A stretch of 64,000 bases of DNA from Kitasatospora sp. NA04385 (GCF_013364235.1 NZ_CP054919.1:3336102-3400101), one strand, 5' to 3'. Counted from the stretch's first letter, positions 36,559 through 44,975 are shown. Notes: a model not told the origin generated them from the sequence alone. Translations and numbers: made by a program.

Positions 36559-36736
36559 CGGCCGTGGGAGGTCGCCCGAACGGCTCAGTCTGGGCCGGGC
36601 AAGCCCGTGTGGGCGGTGACGCGGCTACCATTCGCGCCACCAGCAGCGGCCGCCCGCACCTCCCGCCCTCCGGCGGATCGGTCCGGGGCGTCCGGTCGGC
36701 ACCGCCACCGACACCGGTACTGGAGGAGAAGAGCGC

Positions 36737-37411
36737 ATGCGCGACGCGTACCACGAGGAACTCGACTCGATCAGCGACAGCCTGGTCGAGATGGCGCGCC
36801 TGGTCGGTTCGGCGATGGGCCGGGCCACCACGGCCCTGCTGGACGCCGACCTGGAGCTGGCGGAGAGCGTGATCGCCGCCGACGAGAAGATCAACGGCCT
36901 GCACCACGGCCTGGAGAACCGGGCCATCGACCTGCTGGCCCGCCAGCAGCCGGTCGCCACCGACCTGCGGATCGTGGTCACCTCGCTGCGGATGAGCGCC
37001 GACCTGGAGCGCTGCGGCGACCTGGCCCGGCACGTCGCCAAGGTGGCGCGGCTGCGCTACCCGGAGACCGCCGTCCCCGGCGACCTGCACCCGATCGTGC
37101 TGGAGATGGGGCAGCTCGCCCAGCGGCTGGTCGCCAAGGCCGGCCTGGTGATCGCCACCAAGGACGTCGACAAGGCGCTGGAGCTGGAGGCCGACGACGA
37201 CGCCATCGACGCCCTGCACCGCGAGCTGTTCTCGCACCTGCTGGACGACCGCTGGCACCACGGCATCGAGACCGCGGTGGACGTCACCCTGGTCGGCCGC
37301 TACTACGAGCGCTTCGCCGACCACGCGGTCTCGGTCGCCAAGCGCGTGGTGTACCTGGTCACCGGCGAGCACGTGGCCGACTTCATGGCCACCGCGGAGC
37401 CGGCCGAGTAG
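36737..37411 (+). CDS. phoU: Phosphate signalling regulator PhoU
   Basis: Negative modulator of the PhoR-PhoP system and of phosphate import. The 224-aa protein is all helical, with two PhoU three-helix repeats: MRDAYHEELDSISDSLVEMA then ADEKINGLHHGLENRAIDLL, RQQPVATDLRIVVTSLRMSA and ERCGDLARHVAKVA in the first, and the matching DADDDAIDALHRELF and YYERFADHAVSVAKRVVYLV in the second. The two E/DRxxD-type metal-cluster motifs are in LERCGDLA and YERFADHA. ATG at 36737 has GGAGAAGAG upstream. It is divergent from phoR-phoP. Confidence 0.95.
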   Translation: MRDAYHEELDSISDSLVEMARLVGSAMGRATTALLDADLELAESVIAADEKINGLHHGLENRAIDLLARQQPVATDLRIVVTSLRMSADLERCGDLARHVAKVARLRYPETAVPGDLHPIVLEMGQLAQRLVAKAGLVIATKDVDKALELEADDDAIDALHRELFSHLLDDRWHHGIETAVDVTLVGRYYERFADHAVSVAKRVVYLVTGEHVADFMATAEPAE

Positions 37412-37434
37412 CCGTCCCGGCGGGCCCGCCGGGG

Positions 37435-37469
37435 GGCGCACGGAGGCTCGGTCGGCAGCCTCCGCGCGC
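37435..37469 (+). terminator. Terminator hairpin after phoU
   Basis: CGGAGGCT (37441-37448) pairs with AGCCTCCG (37457-37464), extended by outer GCGC/GCGC pairs, 25-60 bp after the phoU stop codon. Confidence 0.65.
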
Positions 37470-37470
37470 C

Positions 37471-37489
37471 CGTTGACGCACCGTCAACG
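37471..37489. promoter_or_regulatory. Inverted repeat upstream of the cysteine-rich gene
   Basis: CGTTGACG (37471-37478) and CGTCAACG (37482-37489) are perfect 8-bp arms around CAC, 72 bp before the ATG of the Cys-rich ORF. TTGACG could also act as a -35. A close relative of this sequence occurs at 53499-53513. Confidence 0.5.
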
Positions 37490-37560
37490 GGGGGTTTCAC
37501 TCGAAGGGACGGGCAACTCCCTCGGGCTGCCCGGCTCCGTCCGGACCAGGAGGCAGCGCG

Positions 37561-37740
37561 ATGAAGACGACCGGCACCCCGACCACTCCCCCGCCCGGCC
37601 CGGCCGCCCCGGCCGCGGCGCGGCTCCTGCCGATCCTCGCCGCCGGCTGCGGTTGCGGCCCGGGCTGCGGCTGCGGCTGCCAGTCCGGCTCGCCCTGCCA
37701 GTGCGGCGGTGTGACCGGCGGCTGCTGCGGCGGCCACTGA
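37561..37740 (+). CDS. Cysteine-rich small protein (59 aa), metallothionein-like
   Basis: A short ORF overlooked by length cut-offs. It starts MKTTGTPTTPPPGPAAPAAA, continues RLLPILAAG, and then carries a dense block CGCGPGCGCGCQSGSPCQCG (about residues 30-49) followed by GVTGGCCGGH. Nine or more cysteines, most as C-x-C pairs, and a C-terminal His are typical of thiolate metal-binding peptides such as bacterial metallothioneins. CAGGAGG lies 7 nt upstream of the ATG, an excellent ribosome-binding site. A perfect inverted repeat lies 72 bp upstream. It stands between phoU and the LPMO gene (convergent). Alternatives are a cysteine-rich RiPP precursor or a structural peptide; metal binding is an inference. 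Confidence 0.7.
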   Translation: MKTTGTPTTPPPGPAAPAAARLLPILAAGCGCGPGCGCGCQSGSPCQCGGVTGGCCGGH

Positions 37741-37817
37741 GCCCCCGCGCGCGGACGGCCGGACGGCCGGGCACCCCCTCTGGAAGGGCGCCCGGCCGTC
37801 CGACTGCTTCCCGGACG

Positions 37818-38408
37818 TCAGGAGAAGTTGACGTCCATGCACTGGTAGAACGCGTTGCCGGTGTCCGCGATGTCCCAGACCGCCAGGATGACCTGGTGGC
37901 CGGTCAGGTTGGTCGGCAGCGTCGCGGTGTGGCTGAGCGAGGCCGGGGGCAGCTTGCCGCCCATCGACACGGTCAGCAGCGGGGTCAGGTTCAGGTTCGA
38001 CCTGGTGATCTTGGTGGCGGCGTCGTAGCCCGGCTTGGTGATGAAGTACCGGAACGACGTGGTGGCGTGCCGCGCGCTGATGTTCCAGGTCAGCGTGAGC
38101 TGCTGCCCCGGCGTCACCTTGGTGGCCGGCCAGGCCCCGCCGCGCGGGTCGTCCAGCGGCGCCCAGCGCGCGTCGGCCCCGGCGCACAGCGTGCCGTCGG
38201 CCGGGCCGGAGGCCGGGAAGCCCTTGGGGCCCTCGACGCTCATCGGCTCCCACTGGATCTGCCCGCACTTCTTCACCACGCCCGACCCGCACAGTCCGGC
38301 GCGGCTGGGCGGCGTGGTGATGTACCCGTGCGAACTGGCCGGGACGGCGGTGGCCAGGACCGCTGCGGCGGCGGCGAAGCCGACCGCCAGGATGTTGCGC
38401 TTGCGCAT
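37818..38408 (-). CDS. Secreted lytic polysaccharide monooxygenase, family AA10 (chitin type)
   Basis: Copper enzyme that oxidatively breaks crystalline polysaccharide, most likely chitin. A 26-residue signal peptide (MRKRNILAVGFAAAAAVLAT...) ends just before H27, the N-terminal histidine that forms the copper histidine brace (SSHGYITTPPSR). The second brace His lies in NISARHATTSFRYFITKPGY. Four cysteines fit the AA10 disulfides (AGLCGSG, KKCGQ, TLCAGADARW, FYQCMDV). There is no carbohydrate-binding module, so this is a single-domain LPMO of 196 aa. ATG at 38408 has GGAGGAG upstream. A promoter and an inverted-repeat operator of the chitinase/DasR type precede it. Confidence 0.94.
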   Translation of the reverse strand: MRKRNILAVGFAAAAAVLATAVPASSHGYITTPPSRAGLCGSGVVKKCGQIQWEPMSVEGPKGFPASGPADGTLCAGADARWAPLDDPRGGAWPATKVTPGQQLTLTWNISARHATTSFRYFITKPGYDAATKITRSNLNLTPLLTVSMGGKLPPASLSHTATLPTNLTGHQVILAVWDIADTGNAFYQCMDVNFS

Positions 38409-38510
38409 GGTGCTCCTCCGTGGGGGTGGATGGAGTACACGACCGCGGGCACGCGGAAGGGCCGCGTGGGGGGCGACCAAGATTGTCATGCCCGCGCCGA
38501 CAGTGCTCCC

Positions 38511-38554
38511 ACGCTAGGATCCGCGCCTTCCCCCCGTCAATGGTCTGAACCATT
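38511..38554 (-). promoter_or_regulatory. LPMO promoter with overlapping DasR/chitinase-type operator
   Basis: On the minus strand TTGACG (38540-38535) and TAGCGT (38516-38511) are spaced by 18 nt, a good promoter. AATGGT (38539-38544) and ACCATT (38549-38554) form a perfect inverted repeat around CTGA that covers the -35. The core TGGTCTGAACCA matches the TGGTCNNNACC form of Streptomyces chitinase promoter repeats and ten of twelve bases of the DasR core. Confidence 0.6.
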
Positions 38555-38643
38555 CGAGAACCTTAAGAAGGCTTTGCCGCACGCGAGTTGACGAAGCGTC
38601 CGGCCACTCGGTGGCATCTCCGGTCACTCGGCGGCACCTCCGA

Positions 38644-39189
38644 TCAGCTGGTGACCGGCAGCCCGTGCGCCCGGACCCGGGCCGCCCGCCGCAGGCCGGC
38701 CAGGTCGCCGTGGAAGCCGCCGCGCTCGTTGCCCGCCAGGTTGAGCGGCAGGTCGAGGGCCGCGATCAGCCGCGACTCCAGGTCCCAGGGCTCCGGCCGG
38801 ACCGTCCAGCAGACCCGGGCGTGCTCCGCCATCCACGCGCTCAGCTCCGCCTCGCCGGCCCGGCCGAAGGTCATCCGGCCCCGCTCGCTGACCCGGCGCA
38901 GCTCCAGGCCGAGCAGGCAGCCGAGGCTGTAGCGGAGCGTCGACCCGGCCGCGTTGCCCCGGTAGTGGTAGCGGATGCGGGTGCGCAGGCTCTGCCGGCT
39001 GGGCCGCCCCGGCGGCATCCGGCGGGGCGCGATCCCGGTGTACAGCAGCCGGCCGGCCGGCAGCGCCGGGTGCGGGGAGGCGGTGAAGTGCCAGCCGTAG
39101 ACGCCGGGTTCGGCCGGCACCGGGCAGGGGGCGGCCAGCACCTCCGCGGCGGTCCAGAGGCGGTCGGGGCTGGTGAGCGGGGTGTGCAC
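38644..39189 (-). CDS. GIY-YIG-type nuclease-like protein
   Basis: A 181-aa protein. The segments EPGVYGWHF (about 28-36, in place of GIY) and LLYTGIA (about 52-58, in place of YIG) with SLRTRIRYHYRGNAAGSTLR resemble the GIY-YIG endonuclease fold. The second half contains RPEPWDLESRLIAALDLPLN, with a plausible catalytic Glu in the LES segment. Related actinobacterial proteins are annotated as GIY-YIG nucleases, but a biochemical role is unknown. GTG at 39189 has CGGAGGC upstream and is preferred over open frame further upstream. Confidence 0.72.
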   Translation of the reverse strand: MHTPLTSPDRLWTAAEVLAAPCPVPAEPGVYGWHFTASPHPALPAGRLLYTGIAPRRMPPGRPSRQSLRTRIRYHYRGNAAGSTLRYSLGCLLGLELRRVSERGRMTFGRAGEAELSAWMAEHARVCWTVRPEPWDLESRLIAALDLPLNLAGNERGGFHGDLAGLRRAARVRAHGLPVTS

Positions 39190-39211
39190 GGGGCCTCCGG
39201 CGAGAACGGAA

Positions 39212-39254
39212 CAGCCCCCTGGGCCGGGGCGTCGTTGCGCCGGACAGGGGGCTG
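39212..39254 (-). terminator. Terminator hairpin after gpmA
   Basis: CAGCCCCCTG (39212-39221) pairs with CAGGGGGCTG (39245-39254) around a 23-nt loop in the gap between gpmA and the GIY-YIG gene. Confidence 0.65.
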
Positions 39255-39284
39255 GGAGGTGTGGGGCGAGGGCGAGGGGGGTGG

Positions 39285-40043
39285 TTACTTCTTGCCCTGG
39301 TTCTTCACGGCCTCGATGGCGGCCGCGGCGGCCTCCGGGTCGAGGTAGCGGCCACCGGGGGTGACCGGCTTGAAGTCGGCGTCGAGCTCGTAGACGAGCG
39401 GGATGCCGGTGGGGATGTTGAGGCCGGCGATGGCCTCGTCGGAGACGCCGTCGAGGTGCTTGACCAGGGCGCGCAGGCTGTTGCCGTGGGCGGTGACCAG
39501 CACGGTGTTGCCCGCCGCGAGGTCCGGCACGATGGCGTCGTACCAGTAGGGGAGCATCCGCTCGACGACGTCCTTGAGGCACTCGGTGTTCGGGCGCAGC
39601 TCGGACGGGATCTCGGCGTAGCGGGCGTCGCCGGCCTGGGAGTACTCGGCGTCGTCGGCGAGGGCCGGCGGCGGGGTGTCGTAGGAGCGGCGCCAGAGCT
39701 GGAACTGCTCCTCGCCGAACTCGGCGAGGGTCTGGGCCTTGTCCTTGCCCTGGAGGGCGCCGTAGTGGCGCTCGTTCAGCCGCCAGCTGCGGCGGACCGG
39801 GATCCAGTGGCGGTCGGCCTTGTCGAGGGCGATCTGCGAGGTGCGGATGGCGCGGCGCAGCAGCGAGGTGTGCAGCACGTCCGGCAGCAGGCCCTCGGCG
39901 AGCAGGAGCTCGCCGCCGCGGGCGGCCTCCTTCTCGCCCTTCTCGTTGAGGTCGACGTCGACCCAACCGGTGAACAGGTTCTTCTGGTTCCACTGGCTCT
40001 CGCCGTGGCGGAGCAGGATCAAGCGATAGGTCGTGTCAGCCAT
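39285..40043 (-). CDS. gpmA: 2,3-bisphosphoglycerate-dependent phosphoglycerate mutase
   Basis: Interconverts 3- and 2-phosphoglycerate in glycolysis. The 252-aa length is typical. The catalytic His is in [20 protein letters not shown] (about 8-27), followed by [35 protein letters not shown] with the conserved Glu, and the second catalytic His in [19 protein letters not shown]. The C-terminal lid is complete (KNQGKK). ATG at 40043. It is divergent from an MFS gene. Confidence 0.96.
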   Translation of the reverse strand: MADTTYRLILLRHGESQWNQKNLFTGWVDVDLNEKGEKEAARGGELLLAEGLLPDVLHTSLLRRAIRTSQIALDKADRHWIPVRRSWRLNERHYGALQGKDKAQTLAEFGEEQFQLWRRSYDTPPPALADDAEYSQAGDARYAEIPSELRPNTECLKDVVERMLPYWYDAIVPDLAAGNTVLVTAHGNSLRALVKHLDGVSDEAIAGLNIPTGIPLVYELDADFKPVTPGGRYLDPEAAAAAIEAVKNQGKK

Positions 40044-40201
40044 GGGGCCAGCCTAGTCGAGGGCTTAATCCGGTCGCTCGGGTGTCCATCCGCGATGTAA
40101 TGTTCGCTCATCGGTTTCGACTCTTACCGTTCCACCCGTCCGCGGACGGCCGCCCCACCCTGCCCGCGGCCGCTCCGGGCGCACCTCCCGGGAGCCCGCC
40201 C

Positions 40202-41455
40202 ATGCCCCTCCTCGCCCGCCTGGCCGCCGAAGCACGCAGAGCGGGCGGCGGACTCCCCCGCCGGTTCTGGTGGCTGTGGACGTCCACCCTGGTGAACCGC
40301 CTCGGCGGCTTCGTGGTGACCTTCCTGTCCATGTACCTCACCCACGAGCGCGGCTACTCGGCCTCGTACGCGGGCCTGGTGGCTTCGCTGTTCGGGCTCG
40401 GCTCGGCGGTGGCCTCGGTCGGCGCCGGGGTGCTGACCGACCGGCTCGGGCGGCGGCCCACGCTGCTGGTGGCGCAGCTGGCCACCGCGCTGTCCACGGC
40501 GGTGCTCGGGTTCACCGACGGGCCGGTGGCGATCGCCGCGGTGGCCTTCCTGGTGGGCCTGGCGAGCAACGCGTCCCGCCCGGCGGTGAGCGCGATGATC
40601 GCCGACCTGGTGCCCGCCGCGGACCGGGTCCGGGCGTACGCGCTGAACTACTGGGCGATCAACATCGGCTTCGGGGCGTCCGCCGCGGTGGCCGGGCTGA
40701 TCGCCGTGCACGGCTACCTGACGCTGTTCCTGCTGGACGCGCTGACCACGCTGCTGTGCGCGGTGGTGGTGTTCGTGAAGGTCCCCGAGACGCGGCCGGA
40801 GACCTCCCCGGCCGCGGCGGCGGAGCCCCGGGTCGGGCTGGGCTCGGTCTTCCGGGACGGCGCGTTCATGGCCGTGGTCGGGGCGAACCTGCTGCTGGCG
40901 CTGGTCGTCCAGCAGGGCTCCACCACGCTGCCGGTGGACATGGGCGCGCACGGCCTCTCGGCCGCCCGGTTCGGCCTGGTGATCAGCCTGAACGGGGTGC
41001 TGATCGTGCTGCTCCAGCTGCCGCTGACCCGGCTGATGGAGACCCGCGACCGCACCGCCCTGCTGGTGGCGGGCGCGCTGCTGACCGGCTGGGGCTTCGG
41101 CCTGACCGCGCTGGCCGGCTCCTCCGCCGCGCTGTACGCGCTGACGGTGGCGGTCTGGACGGTCGGCGAGATCGTCACCTCGCCGACCATGATGGCGCTG
41201 GTCGCCGAGCACTCCCCGGCCCGGGCCCGCGGCCGCTACCAGGGCGTCTACTCGCTCTCCTGGTCACTGGCCTCGTTCCTCGGCCCGCTCGGCGGCGGCC
41301 TGCTGCTCCAGTACGCGGGCAGCTGGGCGCTGTGGGGCGCCTGCGCGGCGGCGGGCACGCTGGCCGCCCTCGCCTTCGTCGCGATCGGGCGCCGCAAGCC
41401 CCGCCCGCCGGTGGTCGGCGGGGTCGCGGCGCAGCCGGTGGAGGTCGCGGCCTGA
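40202..41455 (+). CDS. MFS transporter
   Basis: A 417-aa, 12-helix major facilitator. The A-motif is GVLTDRLGRRPTLLVAQLA (about 75-93), and the matching loop in the second half is LTRLMETRDRTALLVAGALL. Helix segments are regularly spaced and there is no fused domain. It resembles multidrug or metabolite exporters; the substrate is unknown. ATG at 40202 (MPLLARLAAEARRAGGGLPR) has GGGAG upstream and is preferred to the open frame from 40082. A terminator follows. Confidence 0.85.
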   Translation: MPLLARLAAEARRAGGGLPRRFWWLWTSTLVNRLGGFVVTFLSMYLTHERGYSASYAGLVASLFGLGSAVASVGAGVLTDRLGRRPTLLVAQLATALSTAVLGFTDGPVAIAAVAFLVGLASNASRPAVSAMIADLVPAADRVRAYALNYWAINIGFGASAAVAGLIAVHGYLTLFLLDALTTLLCAVVVFVKVPETRPETSPAAAAEPRVGLGSVFRDGAFMAVVGANLLLALVVQQGSTTLPVDMGAHGLSAARFGLVISLNGVLIVLLQLPLTRLMETRDRTALLVAGALLTGWGFGLTALAGSSAALYALTVAVWTVGEIVTSPTMMALVAEHSPARARGRYQGVYSLSWSLASFLGPLGGGLLLQYAGSWALWGACAAAGTLAALAFVAIGRRKPRPPVVGGVAAQPVEVAA

Positions 41456-41494
41456 CGCCCGGGGGCGGGGGCTCGCGCTGAACAGGCGGATTGC

Positions 41495-41529
41495 AAAGAG
41501 GCCCCTCCCGGGTGGGAGCGGGCCTCTTT
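41495..41529. terminator. Bidirectional terminator
   Basis: AAAGAGGCCC (41495-41504) and GGGCCTCTTT (41520-41529), with inner CTCCC/GGGAG, make a long stem flanked by A and T runs, so it works for both converging genes. Confidence 0.85.
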
Positions 41530-41549
41530 CGACGGTAGGGAGCACGCGG

Positions 41550-42023
41550 TTAGACCTGGCCGAACTCCCCGGCGACGGTGGCGGTCACGAAGGCCGCCCA
41601 GGCGGTGGGGGTGAACTCCAGATGCGGGCCGTGCGGGTTCTTGGAGTCGCGGACGTGGCCGATGTTCGCGCCGCCGCGGCCGGTGCGGGCCCGGGCGAGC
41701 AGGCACAGGAGGTCGAGGCCGGTGCGGCCGTCGGCGGCGCGGGCTTCCGGTCGGGCGACCACGGACCGCAGTTCGGCCACCGCAGTGGTGGCCTGGCCGG
41801 GCTGACGGGCGATCTCGGCCAGGCGCAGGACGCTTGCGGCGGGGGCGAGCAGCGAGCGGGTGTCGGTGGTGGTGCGCGATCCGGTCCGGATGCGGGAGAT
41901 GTGGCTGCGGGAGTGGCCGAGCAGGTCGGCGAGGTCGTGCCGGGTGAGGTGGTTGATCCCGTCGCGGAGCCGGAGGATCTCGGGGAGGGCCGAGTTCTGC
42001 GCAGCCGCCTTGCCGTTCGTCAG
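41550..42023 (-). CDS. Small HTH-DUF397 fusion-like protein
   Basis: A 157-aa frame with an XRE-like helix-turn-helix (LRDGINHLTRHDLADLLGHS, HISRIRTGSRTTTDTRS, about 20-60) and a C-terminal half typical of DUF397 proteins (HVRDSKNPHGPHLEFTPTAW, AAFVTATVAGEF). Normally a full Scr1-type XRE regulator and a separate DUF397 protein are encoded side by side; here a minimal HTH and DUF397 C-terminal half are in one frame. No ATG, GTG or TTG fits; the best candidate start is CTG 42023, which overlaps the stop codon of the upstream carboxypeptidase gene (CTGA). It may be a rearranged relic that is still open, or a functional small regulator. Confidence 0.5.
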   Translation of the reverse strand: MTNGKAAAQNSALPEILRLRDGINHLTRHDLADLLGHSRSHISRIRTGSRTTTDTRSLLAPAASVLRLAEIARQPGQATTAVAELRSVVARPEARAADGRTGLDLLCLLARARTGRGGANIGHVRDSKNPHGPHLEFTPTAWAAFVTATVAGEFGQV

Positions 42024-43222
42024 CTGCGCCGTCGGCGCCGGGTCCCGTGCAACCGGGCTGCGATCCCGGCCGCTGCGAGGGCGCCGATCGCGGCCAGGCC
42101 CCAGGCCGCGGCCGTGCCGTCGTGGGCCGCGGCGGCCGGGGCCGCGCCCGCGACGGCGGGTCCGGCGGCCGCCGTCGGCGTACCGGGATTGTCCGGGGTG
42201 TCGGCCACGGGCCTGGCCGTCGGCTTCGCGGCCGGCGAAGGAGTCTGCTCCGGAGCGCGGTCCTCGGCGAGGGCTCCGACCGGGGTGGTTTTCCCCGCTG
42301 CGGTGAAACCCCAGTCGAGGAGTGCCGCCGCCTCGTCGTACACCTTCGTGCTGTTGTCCGGGTGCATCACCGTGACCAGCAGTGTCCGCCCGTCGCGTTC
42401 GGCCGCGCCGGTGTAGGTGGCGCCCGCGTTGGTGGTGTAGCCGTTCTTCACCCCGATCAGGCCCGGGTACGTGCCCAGCAGCCGGTCGGTGTTGGCGATC
42501 CCGAAACTGCCGCGCTGCCCGGTCTTCTTGTCCACCGCGCCCGGGAACTGCGCCCAGCGGGTCGCGCAGTACGCCCGGAAGTCCGCGTTGCGCAGCCCCG
42601 CCCGGGCGAACAGGGTCAGGTCGTACGCCGAGGTGACCTGCCCGTCCATGTCGTAGCCGTCCGGGCTGACCACGTGGGTGTCCAGGGCCTGCAACCGCTC
42701 CGCCCGCTCCTGCATGTCGGCCACCGTCTTCGCGACGCCGCCGTTCATGTTCGCCAGCACGTGCACCGCGTCGTTGCCCGAGGACAGGAACACCCCGCGC
42801 CACAGGTCCTCGACCTTGTAGTCCAGGTCCTCCTTGATCCCGACCAGGCTGCTGCCCGCCCCCATCCCCTGCAGCTCCGACCAGGCGACCTTGTGCACCT
42901 CCGACGCCTGGAAACGCGGCAGCACGGTGTCCGCGAACAGCATCTTCAGCGTCGAGGCGGGCGGCAGCTTCGCGTGCGCGTTGAACGACGCCAGCACCTC
43001 CCCGCTGCCCGCGTCCGCGACCACCCAGGACTTCCCGGTCAGGCCGGCCGGCAGCGCCGGCGCCCCCGCGGCCACCTGCACCCCCGCCGCACCCAACCGC
43101 TCCCCACCCACCACCCCCGGCGGCGGCGCATCCCCCGGCGCAGCGGCGACCGCTGTCACCGCAGAGAGCACTACCAGCAGAGCTGTTGACGAAGCGTAAC
43201 CAATATTGCGGATTATCTGCAT
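42020..43222 (-). CDS. D-alanyl-D-alanine carboxypeptidase (S11 family, PBP5-like)
   Basis: Trims the terminal D-Ala of peptidoglycan stem peptides. A 400-aa exported protein: signal peptide (QIIRNIGYASSTALLVVLS...), catalytic SxxK in PPASTLKMLFA (about residue 80), SxN in FLSSGNDAVHVL and the KTG equivalent KNGYTTNAG. A Pro/Ala/Thr linker leads to a C-terminal transmembrane segment (AAAWGLAAIGALAAAGIAAR) and a basic tail, so it is anchored in the membrane. ATG at 43222 is the conserved start. The HTH-DUF397 frame begins within its stop region. Confidence 0.9.
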   Translation of the reverse strand: MQIIRNIGYASSTALLVVLSAVTAVAAAPGDAPPPGVVGGERLGAAGVQVAAGAPALPAGLTGKSWVVADAGSGEVLASFNAHAKLPPASTLKMLFADTVLPRFQASEVHKVAWSELQGMGAGSSLVGIKEDLDYKVEDLWRGVFLSSGNDAVHVLANMNGGVAKTVADMQERAERLQALDTHVVSPDGYDMDGQVTSAYDLTLFARAGLRNADFRAYCATRWAQFPGAVDKKTGQRGSFGIANTDRLLGTYPGLIGVKNGYTTNAGATYTGAAERDGRTLLVTVMHPDNSTKVYDEAAALLDWGFTAAGKTTPVGALAEDRAPEQTPSPAAKPTARPVADTPDNPGTPTAAAGPAVAGAAPAAAAHDGTAAAWGLAAIGALAAAGIAARLHGTRRRRRS

Positions 43223-43671
43223 GCCGCATGAGTCCCCTGGGCGTGCCGCCGATCCGTCGGCGGTCGCCCGCAGTGCCCTCTCCCAGGTGACCCGCGGCTG
43301 CGCCGAACAGCCCCTGACGACACGGCCCCTTGCACTGGGGCGCAAGGCCGTTGCAGTAGGGGGACAGGTGGCGGAAAACTCCGATCGCGCCTGGCGGACC
43401 GTCGACCCGCCTGTCCAGGGAAAACTGCTCGGAGTAGCGGGCGGCCCACAGATCTGGGGCTGGCGCCCACCAGCACGGGAGACGTTCACTGAAATGCGTC
43501 CTGGCACCGCCGGCCGGGACCAGCGAGAACCCGTTCGAAGACGGTCCGGGGAGGGCCGCCAGGGGGACGATCTACCCGCACCGGCCAGCAGGTGCCTGCA
43601 AGAGCCGGTCCGTCCCAGGCAAGTGCCGTGCCGAGGCCCGGCACCCGCGCCGACCGGGAAGTGACACCGCC
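43223..43671. other. 449-bp intergenic region, divergent genes
   Basis: No coding frame with a start and SD is convincing. It contains CCTTGCACTGGGGCGCAAGG-type dyads near 43330-43350 and GCCGTTGCAGTAGGGGG, loosely similar to the tandem repeat near 32707. Promoters for the carboxypeptidase (minus) and the exported protein (plus) must lie here, but I cannot place them with confidence. Confidence 0.4.
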
Positions 43672-44145
43672 ATGAACCGCACCCGTAGGACGATCACCGC
43701 CCTCACCTCCGCCGCCGCCCTCACCCTGCCGGTGGCCGCCGTCTCCACCACCGTCGCCCACGCCGACGACTACTACCCGTGTGCCAAGTACGTCGTCGCC
43801 CTGAGCGACTACACCGGGCTGCTCGGCATCGCCGACTACAGCGGCACCCTCTTCACCGCGGGCAACCCCGCCGTCCCCGCTGGCTCCTACACCGTCGCCC
43901 TCGCCGAGGGCACCGCCACGGTGGTGGGCCCCTCCACCGAACTCCCCGCCCCCTTCACGGGGACGGGCGACAAGCCCATCAGCGTCGCCTGGAACGCCAA
44001 CGGCGGCTTCGACCTCCACGCCGTCAACTGGCGCCTCACCGCCACCGGTTGCGCCAGCGACCGGCACACCGTGCTGCAAGCGACGCTGGAGGCGTACAGC
44101 GCCGGGCACACGAACACCTACGGCGTCGTCACCCGCACTTTCTAG
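43672..44145 (+). CDS. Secreted hypothetical protein
   Basis: A 157-aa protein with a signal peptide (NRTRRTITALTSAAALTLPV, cleavage after AHA at about residue 31) and a mature domain of about 126 residues rich in Thr/Gly/Ala and beta-prone. Two cysteines (YPCAKYV and ATGCASD) may form a disulfide. There are no recognisable catalytic motifs and no anchor, so it is probably released. Not recognised. The ATG lies 8 nt after a GGGAAG sequence. A terminator hairpin follows. Confidence 0.7.
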   Translation: MNRTRRTITALTSAAALTLPVAAVSTTVAHADDYYPCAKYVVALSDYTGLLGIADYSGTLFTAGNPAVPAGSYTVALAEGTATVVGPSTELPAPFTGTGDKPISVAWNANGGFDLHAVNWRLTATGCASDRHTVLQATLEAYSAGHTNTYGVVTRTF

Positions 44146-44205
44146 GCCCCGGAAGTCTTTCTCCAGGACCCCGTCCTGCCTGCCGAACACATCCCTGCGC
44201 TCACC

Positions 44206-44243
44206 GGCCCGCCCGCAGCGCCCCTCGGGGCCGCGGGCGGGCC
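44206..44243 (+). terminator. Terminator hairpin after the secreted protein gene
   Basis: GGCCCGCCCGC (44206-44216) pairs with GCGGGCGGGCC (44233-44243), with an inner CCCC/GGGG stem. Confidence 0.7.
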
Positions 44244-44975
44244 GACGCCTGCCCCTGCCTACCGTGGCCGAAGCGAGCCGGGGCGGATCGAACCGGCGAG
44301 CGGTCGGCGTCCGCGACGCGCCGACGGCCGGCACGCGTGGTGCGCACGGCCCCGGACAGGGGGGCTCCACACCGATCGCACCGTCGACGCGACTGGTGAA
44401 GACCGCGCCCACGGAAAGTTCGTCCGCGCTCGGGGCCGTCCCCGTCGCCCACCGGCAGTTCGGTGACCCCGATCCGCAAGACGCTGCCCGGCAGCCCGGC
44501 ACCGGCCGATCGCGTGCCAAGCATCATCGCGCCACCTGCGTCAACAGCCGTCCTGAACCGGGCCGGTGCCCTTGTGCGGTGCCACGCGGCAACGGCTCCA
44601 CTTGCCTGAAAACGCAACGCCCTTTCCCGTGAGTGCAATTCTCCCCACCGACTTCCCTCCAGATTGGGCAGGCCATCTCCAAGACCCTTTCCTGCAAGGC
44701 ACGTTGACGTGATGAGGCGGTGCGGAGTGGGACCTGCCGCGGAAGGCCGGGGCGTTCGGTTGCGCCGGGGGCGTCCCCCATTCGGCGCTTGCCCGACGGC
44801 GAGCCCGCAGAGCGGCTCTGACCTGCGGAAACGAGACCGTGCTGTGCCCCGGACGGGGGAGCCGCCGCGGTGGCTGCGGGTGCGAGGCGGGGCGGGCCTG
44901 CCTTGCATGGTGCCCAGGGCACCGGCCGCCAACGTCGGCGGACTTCCGGGTAGCCCGTTCCTTGGAGGAACTCCC
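44244..44975. other. 732-bp stretch without a recognised gene
   Basis: Open frames here are short or composition-driven and lack a start with SD. The middle part (about 44570-44720) is less GC-rich than its neighbours, with TTGACG at 44702-44707 and several CCTTGC/GCAAGG dyads. It may hold promoters or be the scar of a lost gene. GGAGGAA at 44964-44970 belongs to the next gene. Confidence 0.4.

Noticed and set aside
38587..43197. The 13-mer GTTGACGAAGCGT occurs at 38587 and 43185
   Set aside because: The second copy lies in the signal-peptide codons of the carboxypeptidase, and neither copy is palindromic, so chance is the simpler reading.
44264..44632. A 122-aa plus-strand frame in the 732-bp gap
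   Set aside because: No SD, no recognisable motif and composition typical of random GC-rich DNA; left as intergenic.
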